Shown here one piece after another: positions 1-7,201 of a stretch of 64,000 bases of DNA. This DNA comes from Puffinus mauretanicus (taxonomy: Eukaryota > Chordata > Aves > Procellariiformes > Procellariidae), in assembly GCA_023333565.1 (NCBI GenBank), contig JAJKFH010002376.1, forward strand, positions 124,001-188,000. Direction: 5' to 3'. Each line of letters begins with the position of its first letter. Position 1 is the stretch's first letter. The notes below the pieces were generated by a model. That model did not search any database. It worked only from the letters and a program-made list of their open reading frames with translations, and was not told where the DNA came from. Position numbers and translations under genes: made by a program.

Positions 1-2309
1 TGAGCACGTTCCACAATTGCTTGACCTGTGGGGGAATGCGGAATACCTGTAACATGATACACGCCCCATGCCTGTAGGAATAATAACAACCGTTTAGAGA
101 CATAGGCGGGTCCATTATCTGTTTTGAGTTTACGGGGGACCCCCAATACTGCAAAGCATCGAAGAAGATGTCTGATAACATCACGAACACGTTCACCCGT
201 ATGAGCCGTTGCGACCAAAAACCCAGAAAAGGTATCAACAGACACATGAACAAAGCGCAAACGACCAAAGGAGGAAACATGAGTAACATCCATCTGCCAT
301 AGTTCATTGGAAGTCAGTCCCCTGGGATTCACAGCAGATACTACTGGCATTGGCGTGAGCCGCTGACAATCCGGGCAAGCGCGAACGATGTCCTGGGCCT
401 GTTCAGCTGTAAGAGAAAACTGCTTCCGTAAGGAGCGAGCATTCTGATGAAAAAATTCATGGGATAATTTTGCTTGTTCCAAACGCTGAGGTAGGACTGC
501 CATCAGAGTGAGTGCATCCGCAGCAGCATTACCGGAAATGAGCGGTCCTGGTAAATTAGTATGAGATCGGATATGCATAATAAAATACGGAAATCGTCTA
601 ACACGCAGCAGCTGTGCTAACTGTATTAGTAAAGAAAATAGTTGCTTATTATCTACTTCTCGAATAAATGCAGTCTCTATGCGCTGTACTATGCCTGTGA
701 CATAAGCTGAGTCTGCCACTATATTAAGTGGTATTTGAGAAAACAATTCAAAAGCGCGAACAGCAGCTGCTAATTCAACTACCTGCGTAGATCCAGGTAG
801 ACGAGTAACATCCGAAGACCAAGGGGCCTGATCTGCTTCCTCCACTTGGTGTTCAGACGTTTTCCGTCCTCCCGGCGTCTTCCACGCCACTACAGCTTTA
901 CCTGTTTTCCCAGATCCATCAATGAAAACAGTTTGCGCCTGTGGAATAGGCACAGAACTTAACAGTATGCGTGGCTGTAGTGGTAGAGACTGTAAGGAAT
1001 TCAAAAGTCGATGGCGTGGTAAGTTGTGTTCTATGGAGTTAACGTAATCCGCCATTGCAATCTGAAAACTCAGGCTGTTTTGTAATAATGTCCAAAATTC
1101 ATCTCCTGTGAAAGGCAAATGCATAACATCTGGATCTCGACCTGTCAATTGTTGACATCGTAGTCGACCTTGTGATATCAAACGAGAGATCATTTCAATT
1201 GCAGTGGTCAACGTCTTACTAAATGAGTGAGGTAAAAACAGCCATTCCAGAATGCATAAGGCATCCTTTTCGGTTTGTACCCTAGCATCCCATTGTCCCA
1301 GTAAGGCAAACGGCTGAAAAGAGTGGTAAATAAGGAACAATCGAACTGGCAACGATAGCCGGATTCGATGTGCGAAGGTATCATTAATTTTATCCATTAC
1401 CTGTTGCAATGCTTCTCGGCCTGGTTCCGAAAGAGATCTGGGGGATGCCAAATCAGGATCCCCTTTCAGCAACGAGAACAAGGGTGACAGTTCATGAGTG
1501 GTAATTCCCAATAGAGGTCGCACCCAATTGATTGTGCCCAACAACTTCTGTAGATCGTTCAGAGTACTTACGGTAGTGGCAAGCCGCAAGGCTTGTGGAC
1601 ACACATGCGACTCGAAGAGTTTCCAGCCTAGGTATTTCCAAGGAGAAACTGACTGTACCTTCTCTGCTGCTATCTGAAATCCATATCGATGTAATTCTGT
1701 GGACAAACACTCAAAAATTTGAGAGAGATATGATTCTGTCTCAGCTGCCAACAAGATATCATCCATATAATGATACAATACAATATTTTTGTACCGTTGA
1801 CGAATTGACAAAAGTGCCTCTCCCACCACTATTTGACAAATGGTAGGACTATTCTTCATGCCTTGAGGTAAAACAATCCAATGGAACCGTTGCATAGGTT
1901 GATCATTGTTAATTGTAGGAACAGAAAAAGCAAACCGAATACAATCCTCTGGGTGTAGATAAATTGTAAAAAAGCAATCTTTGAGATCAATAACTTTTAA
2001 ATGCCAATCATCAGGGATCATGGTAGGATTTGGGGTCCCGGGCTGCAAGGCCCCCATGGATACCATAACGGCATTAATAGCTCGCAAATCCTGTAACAAT
2101 CTCCATTTTCCTGATTTTTTAGGTATGACAAAAATAGGCGTGTTCCAAGGACTGGTGGATGGCACTATGTGTCCTAATTGTAATTGCTCCTGTACTAATT
2201 CCCAAGCTTTTTCTAGCCGCTCACCTTTCAAAGGCCACTGATTGACCCACACTGGCTTGTCTGTAAGCCAAGTCAGTTTCAGGCGCGGCTGTACTTCAGT
2301 GGCCTTCAT
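1..2309 (-). CDS. pol: Retroviral Pol (reverse transcriptase, RNase H, integrase), 3' part beyond the window
   Basis: Reading the minus strand from ATG at 2309 gives 769 codons without a stop up to the window edge. The enzyme copies viral RNA to DNA and inserts it in the host genome. The RT palm shows YMDD at 1769-1758 (about residues 181-184). RNase H shows its Asp in IDGSGK (920-918), Glu in VELAAA (776-774) and Asp in VADSAY (713-711). Integrase has the zinc site H-x3-H and C-x2-C (about 455 to 370). Its catalytic Asp is in WQMDVTH (290-288), the second Asp in TDNGPAY (119-117) and the Glu in VERA (11-9), with 35 residues between the last two, as expected for a DD(35)E integrase. The frame is -1 relative to pro. 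The C-terminus is cut by the window, not by mutation as far as can be seen. No active-site loss was noticed. Confidence 0.95.
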   Translation of the reverse strand, partial: MKATEVQPRLKLTWLTDKPVWVNQWPLKGERLEKAWELVQEQLQLGHIVPSTSPWNTPIFVIPKKSGKWRLLQDLRAINAVMVSMGALQPGTPNPTMIPDDWHLKVIDLKDCFFTIYLHPEDCIRFAFSVPTINNDQPMQRFHWIVLPQGMKNSPTICQIVVGEALLSIRQRYKNIVLYHYMDDILLAAETESYLSQIFECLSTELHRYGFQIAAEKVQSVSPWKYLGWKLFESHVCPQALRLATTVSTLNDLQKLLGTINWVRPLLGITTHELSPLFSLLKGDPDLASPRSLSEPGREALQQVMDKINDTFAHRIRLSLPVRLFLIYHSFQPFALLGQWDARVQTEKDALCILEWLFLPHSFSKTLTTAIEMISRLISQGRLRCQQLTGRDPDVMHLPFTGDEFWTLLQNSLSFQIAMADYVNSIEHNLPRHRLLNSLQSLPLQPRILLSSVPIPQAQTVFIDGSGKTGKAVVAWKTPGGRKTSEHQVEEADQAPWSSDVTRLPGSTQVVELAAAVRAFELFSQIPLNIVADSAYVTGIVQRIETAFIREVDNKQLFSLLIQLAQLLRVRRFPYFIMHIRSHTNLPGPLISGNAAADALTLMAVLPQRLEQAKLSHEFFHQNARSLRKQFSLTAEQAQDIVRACPDCQRLTPMPVVSAVNPRGLTSNELWQMDVTHVSSFGRLRFVHVSVDTFSGFLVATAHTGERVRDVIRHLLRCFAVLGVPRKLKTDNGPAYVSKRLLLFLQAWGVYHVTGIPHSPTGQAIVERA

Positions 2310-2315
2310 TAAAAA
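2307..2315 (-). promoter_or_regulatory. pro stop / pol AUG overlap (TAATG) after a T run
   Basis: The pro frame ends TTT TAA, and the last A of the stop is the first base of the pol ATG (TAATG at 2311-2307). The pol frame is closed upstream by TGA at 2354-2352, so the two frames overlap by only about 40 nt. No textbook X XXY YYZ heptamer in the pro frame lies in that overlap. The only slippery stretch is U UUU UAA at 2315-2309, with the stop in the A site. Pol could be reached by slippage at this stop or by termination-reinitiation. This is inference. Confidence 0.5.
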
Positions 2316-3148
2316 TGTGTCGTAAGTGCTACATTCCATTGTTGCAACAGATCACGTCCCCATAGGGTACATGGGACATTTAAAACATAGGGTTTCAGCA
2401 TGGCATGTTTATTTTCCGGACCTTCCACCAGTAAAGAATGCAAGCTCTGCCATGGTATTTGGGTACCACCGACTCCGGTAACGGCAGCAAAAACTTGTAC
2501 TAATGGCCAATCGGAGGGCCATTCAGATCTCTGAATTATCGAAACATCCGCCCCTGTATCCACCAGTCCAGTAAAAGCACGGCCATTTACTTTACACATC
2601 AACATAGGCTGACCCGTAGTTATCTTTTGAGTCCAGAATATTCGAGGCAAACCTGTGCTTCCAAATCCTGCTGACCCCCTCTGCTGGCCTGATATAGGAT
2701 CTCCCTTCTCCCTTTGAACATTAGGTAACAAAATTAGCTGAGCGATGCGCTCCCCTGCGGGAATAGTACACGGAGGAGTAGGAGTCCAAGCCATAATTTT
2801 AATTTCCCCAGTATAATCGGTATCAATCACCCCAGGAAGGACAAAAAGTCCTGCCTTGGAGGTTGAGGAACGTCCTATCAATAAGGCACAAAACCCTGCT
2901 GGTAAAGGGCCGTACACTCCAGTGGGGAGTATGTTAACAGATTGATCTCGTATTACTGTTGATTGGCTGGTGGCCAGATCCAACCCGGCGCTTCCGAATG
3001 TAGCTGGCTTAAGGGCATGGACGGTTGGCAATTGTTGACATTTGCTTCGTGCGAATTCACCGCCCAGGTTGAGGCTTGAGCCACCGGCCTTGAAATCGGG
3101 GTCCTGTTGAAGGTTCTCGGGGCGCCGGACCTCGCGCCCCTCCTCCCG
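2309..3148 (-). CDS. pro: dUTPase-protease (Pro) frame, expressed by -1 frameshift from gag
   Basis: The frame is open for 279 residues from the slip site at 3154-3148 to a TAA at 2311-2309, and it overlaps the end of gag. The N-terminal half is a dUTPase, which removes dUTP. It shows AGLDL (about 2989-2975), GRSS, GVIDTDYTGE, AGERIAQL and a C-terminal glycine-rich RGSAGFGSTG. The C-terminal half is the aspartic protease that matures Gag-Pol, with catalytic DTGA at 2560-2549 and a closing GRD motif. The dUTPase-PR arrangement is known from betaretroviruses. There is no dedicated start codon: translation should enter from gag by frameshift. No G-patch extension follows the protease. All five dUTPase motifs and the DTGA are kept. 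Confidence 0.93.
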   Translation of the reverse strand, partial: REEGREVRRPENLQQDPDFKAGGSSLNLGGEFARSKCQQLPTVHALKPATFGSAGLDLATSQSTVIRDQSVNILPTGVYGPLPAGFCALLIGRSSTSKAGLFVLPGVIDTDYTGEIKIMAWTPTPPCTIPAGERIAQLILLPNVQREKGDPISGQQRGSAGFGSTGLPRIFWTQKITTGQPMLMCKVNGRAFTGLVDTGADVSIIQRSEWPSDWPLVQVFAAVTGVGGTQIPWQSLHSLLVEGPENKHAMLKPYVLNVPCTLWGRDLLQQWNVALTTHF

Positions 3149-4821
3149 TTTCCCTGCATCAGTCCTGGGAGCAGGTTACCATCCTTATCAAATTTGGATC
3201 GACATTGGTTACCCCAGTGATATCCCTTCTGACAACGAGGACACAGCTGAGCGGGACCTTTAATTTGGCCCTTTGTTCCTCGTCTTGCTCTGGGGCAATC
3301 TTTTTTAATATGACCTTCCTGGCCACATACAAAACACTTAGTCGCCGCTCGAGCCACCGTTAGTTGTTGAGCCAACGCTGCTGCTAATATCTCCGCTTTA
3401 AACTGTTCTGACCCCACATTTTGACAAGCTCTGATCAAATCATTTAAAGTCTTTGCCCGATTCCGAATGGGATCTATAGCTTTTCTACAATCAGAATTAG
3501 CATTCTCAATTGCAAGCTGAAAAAGCAACAACTCGGCGGCTTCAGGAGACTCTATCTGACGTTGTATAGCAGTTTGTAATCGATCTAAAAATTGCACATA
3601 GGGTTCTTGCGCCCCTTGCCGGATCGTAGCAAATGATGATTCCGGCTTGCCAGAATCCGGCACTCGCCTTAATGCCTTCATAGCCAAATCAGCCGCCTGT
3701 GTAAGCAGTTCACGGGGTAAGGTGGCTTGTGCAGCAGGTGACGCCCAAGCCCCTTCACCTAACATTTGATCTCGTCCATAGGGTAGTTGCAAATTGTCCA
3801 AATTGTCTACTACCTTTGCAATAACAAGATCACGATACTCAAAAAACCACACAGAATACTGCACCGCTGACAAAACAAGGCGTAATACAGACTTCCAATC
3901 TAAAGGAGTCATCGTATAAGATTCCCCTATTGCTTGCAGTAAGTTTATAGTAAATGAAGCCTGTAACCCATACTCCTTTATTGATTTGCGCACCTCCTTA
4001 ATCACCTCATATGGTAAATGAGCATACTCTGGCGCTCTGCCAGGTTGATAAATTACAGGCATTGCCTGGAGAAGCGTTATATCCCCCTTTTTTAATGCCT
4101 CTGTACGACACTCATCAAAGGACAGCCTTGGCGCTACCGTACCTAAAGGCTGATACGTGGGGGGGGTGCGCGGATCCCCGCAGCGGATATCCTCGGGTGG
4201 GGGGGAGGGGGCAAATGGTGGTGGTTTCATGACGGACAACCGAGAAAGTGTCTTTTGTCTCTGTCGATGTAAGATTTCATCCGCCGTTGGCGCAGATGCA
4301 GCCATTGCTTTAACTGGCGAAAGTGGAGGGTATAAATCAGGCTCTCGTTCGGGGTATATCGAGCCCGTGTCAAAGGGATCGTCTGGCTCCGAATCATCCT
4401 TCAGAGGCGGGGGCTCCGCGTGAGGCATTACAGTTTCATCAGGAGCCAACGGTTCAAACGAATCTCCCCCATCTTTTGATTCTCCCCCCGGTATTGCTGG
4501 ATCAGTCACATTTTGCAACACCTGTTCGGCAGGGCATAACTTTTGCAGAGCCGTATACACAACTCGCCAGGTAATCAATATTCCCTCTGGAACTTCTAGT
4601 TGCAAAATCTGTTTAGTCTGTAATTCCTCACCCACTTTTTGCCATTGCTTTAAATCATAACACCCAGCCGTTCCTACAGAAGGGAACCAAGGGCAGTGAT
4701 CCCGGACCCACGCAAGGAGTCTCACCAATTGTATTGGAGCGACCTTAAAACCTTGTTCCTTTAAAATACGTTGAAATATTTCAAGTTGAAGCTTTTGTGA
4801 CTGAGATGCCGACTGCCCCAT
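2953..4821 (-). CDS. gag: Retroviral Gag polyprotein (matrix, capsid, nucleocapsid)
   Basis: An intact 622-residue frame forms the virion core. I place the start at the Met of MGQSAS (4821). The same frame is open upstream only through non-ATG codons, and Gly at position 2 fits N-myristoylation of matrix. A proline-rich linker contains LYPPLSP (about residue 161), a possible YPxL-type late domain, and further on a PSPPPE stretch. The capsid major homology region is recognisable around residues 400-419 (IRQGAQEPYVQFLDRL). Two nucleocapsid zinc knuckles follow: C-x2-C-x4-H-x4-C at residues 496-509 and a second one of the same spacing at 527-540. The tail is basic and Gly/Arg-rich. The 3' end overlaps the pro frame by about 200 nt. 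Alternative readings are unlikely. Confidence 0.95.
   Translation of the reverse strand: MGQSASQSQKLQLEIFQRILKEQGFKVAPIQLVRLLAWVRDHCPWFPSVGTAGCYDLKQWQKVGEELQTKQILQLEVPEGILITWRVVYTALQKLCPAEQVLQNVTDPAIPGGESKDGGDSFEPLAPDETVMPHAEPPPLKDDSEPDDPFDTGSIYPEREPDLYPPLSPVKAMAASAPTADEILHRQRQKTLSRLSVMKPPPFAPSPPPEDIRCGDPRTPPTYQPLGTVAPRLSFDECRTEALKKGDITLLQAMPVIYQPGRAPEYAHLPYEVIKEVRKSIKEYGLQASFTINLLQAIGESYTMTPLDWKSVLRLVLSAVQYSVWFFEYRDLVIAKVVDNLDNLQLPYGRDQMLGEGAWASPAAQATLPRELLTQAADLAMKALRRVPDSGKPESSFATIRQGAQEPYVQFLDRLQTAIQRQIESPEAAELLLFQLAIENANSDCRKAIDPIRNRAKTLNDLIRACQNVGSEQFKAEILAAALAQQLTVARAATKCFVCGQEGHIKKDCPRARRGTKGQIKGPAQLCPRCQKGYHWGNQCRSKFDKDGNLLPGLMQGNGRRGARSGAPRTFNRTPISRPVAQASTWAVNSHEANVNNCQPSMPLSQLHSEAPGWIWPPANQQ
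3148..3154 (-). promoter_or_regulatory. gag-pro -1 ribosomal frameshift heptamer G GGA AAC
   Basis: Read on the minus strand, gag codons CAG GGA AAC carry the heptamer GGGAAAC in the exact X XXY YYZ register. The -1 frame is then open without a stop all the way into the dUTPase. GGGAAAC is an established betaretroviral gag-pro slip site. The downstream sequence (3147-3100) is G+C-rich and could form the usual stimulatory structure, but I have not folded it. Confidence 0.8.
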
Positions 4822-4858
4822 GACCAATGTATAAAGTTCGTATAACTTCCCCGCGGCT

Positions 4859-4867
4859 GCTCACCTG
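4859..4867 (-). promoter_or_regulatory. Candidate major splice donor in the ERV leader
   Basis: The minus strand reads CAG^GTGAGC about 40 nt upstream of the gag ATG, a near-perfect donor consensus at the place where retroviruses make the subgenomic env message. The matching acceptor would lie outside the window. Confidence 0.5.
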
Positions 4868-5024
4868 AATCGTCCTGCGACCGGTGATGAATCGAGCTCG
4901 ATATGCTGATCCTCCGTTTATCCTCCGTCCAGCTCAACAGGGGTACACCACCGGATATTTCTATTTCCTTTCTTCAAGACCTTCTTTCTTCAGGTCGTCG
5001 TCTCTTTTTTTTTTTTTCATTCGT
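4868..5024 (-). other. ERV 5' leader between primer site and splice donor
   Basis: This is untranslated leader of the provirus. It contains an A-rich run on the minus strand (T run at about 5002-5018 on the plus strand) immediately downstream of the primer site. No upstream reading frame of note was seen. A packaging signal would be expected here but cannot be recognised by eye. Confidence 0.6.
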
Positions 5025-5042
5025 GCCCCACGTTGGGCGCCA
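5025..5042 (-). promoter_or_regulatory. Primer-binding site complementary to tRNA-Lys
   Basis: The minus strand carries TGGCGCCCAACGTGGGGC, which pairs with the 3' end of tRNA-Lys(1,2), two bases from the LTR edge. This puts the element in the lysine-primed (ERVK-type) class II group. Confidence 0.85.
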
Positions 5043-5044
5043 TT

Positions 5045-5432
5045 TGTGGTGTATGGTTGCACGGACTCTCACATAAGCATGCACAGAATCGTTTATTGTT
5101 ACAATACAGGAGAATATATCCTTTACCATAACGGGGAGGTCCCGCTGTCTCCCCCAATCATGACCCAATTCGTATCCCTTATTAACTAAGAAAAACAGTC
5201 TCTCTTCCTTTTGGCAAAGATCCACACGACTGCTCTCAGATCCGCTTATTCTCACGGTTAACCAGTTATATAATTCTCTTGATGTTTTTCAGTTTCCTTA
5301 CAGAGGAGACAACTAAGCCAGGTGTTCAGGTCTTATCTCAGGCTTATGTGCGCGTCTGCTAGTTCTCAGTGCACAGGCCGAATTCCTGTCTTATCTTGGC
5401 CGAAACTCCCAACTCCACAATTCTTCTCCACA
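5045..5432 (-). repeat. 5' LTR of the provirus
   Basis: The 388-bp LTR is bounded by TGTGG...CCACA. It ends two bases from the primer site and begins at the abrupt change into CR1 sequence. On the minus strand a TATA-like TTAATAAGG lies at 5186-5177 and the poly(A) signal AATAAA at 5097-5092. A related solo LTR at 59147-59645 matches the two ends closely but differs in the middle of U3. In that solo copy the TATA region reads TATATAAGG, so the provirus has a weaker-looking variant. Confidence 0.9.
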
Positions 5433-7109
5433 GAGAATCTTCATCCTCTATTGGATGCGGGGGGGAACGTTGCCACCAAGGACGAGGATAAGGTTGAGGT
5501 ACTTAACGCCTTCTTTGCCTCAGTCTTTAATAGTCAGAGCAGTTATCCTCAGGGTATTCAGCCCCCTGAGCAGGAAGACAGGGATGGAGAGCAGGATAAA
5601 CCCCCCATAATCCAAGAGGAAACAGTTAACAACCTGTTTCGCCTGGACACTCTGAAGTCTGTGGGGCTGGATGGAATCCACCCAAGAGTACTGAGGGAGC
5701 TGGCGGAGGAGCTTGCCAAGCCACTCTCCATCATTTATCAACAGTCCTGGTTAACAGGGGAGGTCCCGGACGACTGGAGGCTAGCCAACGTGACGCCTAT
5801 CTATAAGAAGGGGCAGAAGGAGGATCCGGGGAACTGCAGGCCGGTCAGCCTGACCTCGGTGCTGGGGAAGATTATGGAGCGGTTCGTCTTGAGGGTGCTC
5901 ACAAGGCATGTGCAGGACAACCAGGGGATCAGGCCCAGCCAGCACAGGTTCATGGAAGGCAGGTCCTGCTTGACCAACCTGATCTCCTTCTATGACCAGG
6001 TGACCCGCTTAGTGGATGAGGGAAAGGCTGTGGATGTGGTCTACCTGGACTTTAGTAAAGTCTTTGACATTGTCTCCCACAGCATTCTCCTAGAGAAGCT
6101 GGCAGCTCACAGCCTAGACAGATACACTCTTCACTGGGTAAAAAACTGGCTGGACGGCCGAGCCCAGAGAGTTGTGGTCAACGGAGTTAAATCCAGTTGG
6201 CGGCCGGTCACGAGCGGTGTTCCCGAGGGCTCAGCATTGGGGCCAGTCTTGTTCAATATCTTTATCAATGATCTGGATGAGGGGATTGAGTGTCCCCTCA
6301 GTAAGTTTGCAGATGACACCAAGTTGGGCAGGAGTGTTGATCTGCTGGAGGGTAGGAAGGCTCTGCAGAGGAACCTGGACAGGCTGGATCGATGGGCCAA
6401 GGCCAACTGTATGAGATTCAACAAGGCCAAGTGCCGGGTCCTGCACTTGGGCCACAACAACCCCAGGCAACGCTACAGGCTTGGGGAAGAGTGGCTGGAA
6501 AGGTACCCAGAGGAAAAGGACGTGGTGGTGCTGGTTGACAGCTGGCTGAACATGAGCCAGCAGTGTGCCGAGGTGGCCAAGGAGGCCAATGGCATCCTGG
6601 CTTGTGTCAGAAATAGTGTGGCCAGCAGGAGTAGGGAGGTGATCATGCCCCTGAACTCTGCACTGGTGAGGGCGCACCTTGAATACTGTGTTCAGTTTTG
6701 GGCCCCTCGCTACAAGAAAGACGCTGAGGTGCTGGAGTGTGTCCAGAGAAGGGCAACGAAGGTGGTGAAGGGTCTGGAGCGCAAGTCTTATGAGGAGCAG
6801 CTGAGGGAACTGGGACTGTTTAGTCTGGAGAAGAGGAGGCTGAGGGGAGACCTCATCGCGCTCTACGACTACCTGAAAGGAGGTTGTAGCGAGGTGGGGG
6901 TTGGTCTCTTCTCCCAAGTAACTAGGGATAGGACGAGAGGAAATGGCTTCAAGTTTTGCCAAGGGAGGTTTAGACTGGACATTAGGAAAAATTTCTTTAC
7001 TGAAAGAGTGGTCAGGCCTTGGAACAGGCTGCCTAGGGAAGTGGTTGAGTCACCATCCCTGGAAGTATTTAAAAGATGTGTAGATGAGGCGCTTAGGAAC
7101 ATGGTTTAG
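5433..7109 (+). CDS. CR1 ORF2 fragment: reverse transcriptase and C-terminal domain
   Basis: The frame is open for 558 codons to TAG at 7107-7109. It is the part of the CR1 ORF2 protein downstream of the endonuclease, which primes cDNA synthesis at nicked target DNA. Visible RT blocks are [10 protein letters not shown] (about residue 78), YLDFSKVFD with the first catalytic Asp (about 206) and FADDTKLG with the catalytic Asp pair (6306-6317, about 292). The C-terminal part contains [10 protein letters not shown] and a cysteine/arginine-rich stretch. The usual GVPQGS reads GVPEGS here (about 6217-6234), a change the copy at 22-23 kb does not share, which suggests some decay. The frame fuses upstream with LTR sequence, which is accidental. 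The endonuclease is missing, so this piece cannot transpose on its own. Confidence 0.9.
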   Translation, partial: ENLHPLLDAGGNVATKDEDKVEVLNAFFASVFNSQSSYPQGIQPPEQEDRDGEQDKPPIIQEETVNNLFRLDTLKSVGLDGIHPRVLRELAEELAKPLSIIYQQSWLTGEVPDDWRLANVTPIYKKGQKEDPGNCRPVSLTSVLGKIMERFVLRVLTRHVQDNQGIRPSQHRFMEGRSCLTNLISFYDQVTRLVDEGKAVDVVYLDFSKVFDIVSHSILLEKLAAHSLDRYTLHWVKNWLDGRAQRVVVNGVKSSWRPVTSGVPEGSALGPVLFNIFINDLDEGIECPLSKFADDTKLGRSVDLLEGRKALQRNLDRLDRWAKANCMRFNKAKCRVLHLGHNNPRQRYRLGEEWLERYPEEKDVVVLVDSWLNMSQQCAEVAKEANGILACVRNSVASRSREVIMPLNSALVRAHLEYCVQFWAPRYKKDAEVLECVQRRATKVVKGLERKSYEEQLRELGLFSLEKRRLRGDLIALYDYLKGGCSEVGVGLFSQVTRDRTRGNGFKFCQGRFRLDIRKNFFTERVVRPWNRLPREVVESPSLEVFKRCVDEALRNMV

Positions 7110-7201
7110 TGGGCATGATGGTGTTGGGTTGACGGCTGGACTTGATGATCTTAGAGGTCTTTTCCAACCTTAATGATTCTATGATTCTATGATTCTATGA
7201 T
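5433..7201 (+). mobile_element. CR1 LINE, RT region and complete 3' end, interrupted by the ERV
   Basis: The reverse transcriptase reading frame is followed by a short 3' UTR and the CR1 tail ATGATTCTATGATTCTATGA (7171-7200). The left boundary is not natural: the provirus LTR starts abruptly inside coding sequence at 5432/5433. The rest of the CR1, if present, lies beyond the provirus and outside the window. A second copy of the same type lies at 21796-23640 on the other strand. Confidence 0.95.

Larger units (their letters stand above)
1..5432 (-). mobile_element. Class II (beta/alpharetrovirus-like) endogenous retrovirus, 5' portion of provirus
   Basis: Read on the minus strand the order is LTR (5432-5045), tRNA-Lys primer site, leader, gag, dUTPase-protease and pol, which leaves the window inside integrase. 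Any env and the 3' LTR would lie left of base 1. A separate pro frame with an N-terminal dUTPase, a G GGA AAC gag-pro slip site and a Lys-type primer site are class II (ERVK/betaretrovirus-like) traits. No stop codon or frameshift breaks gag, pro or the visible pol, so the copy looks young. The right flank is a CR1 LINE in opposite orientation. The first six flanking bases (GAGAAT, 5433-5438) should be the target duplication, but the other copy is outside the window. Confidence 0.95.

Noticed and set aside
4011..4574. Plus-strand frames opposite gag
   Set aside because: Antisense shadows of gag, without motifs.
5025..5042. tRNA-Lys gene
   Set aside because: Only the 18-nt 3'-end match is present, next to an LTR. 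It is a primer-binding site.
5322..5432. Upstream extension of the CR1 RT frame as an N-terminal domain
   Set aside because: This part is the LTR read on its opposite strand. A related string appears in the solo LTR at 59 kb. The in-frame fusion is accidental.
6131..6962. Long minus-strand frames opposite the CR1 RT
   Set aside because: Antisense shadows of the RT coding sequence.
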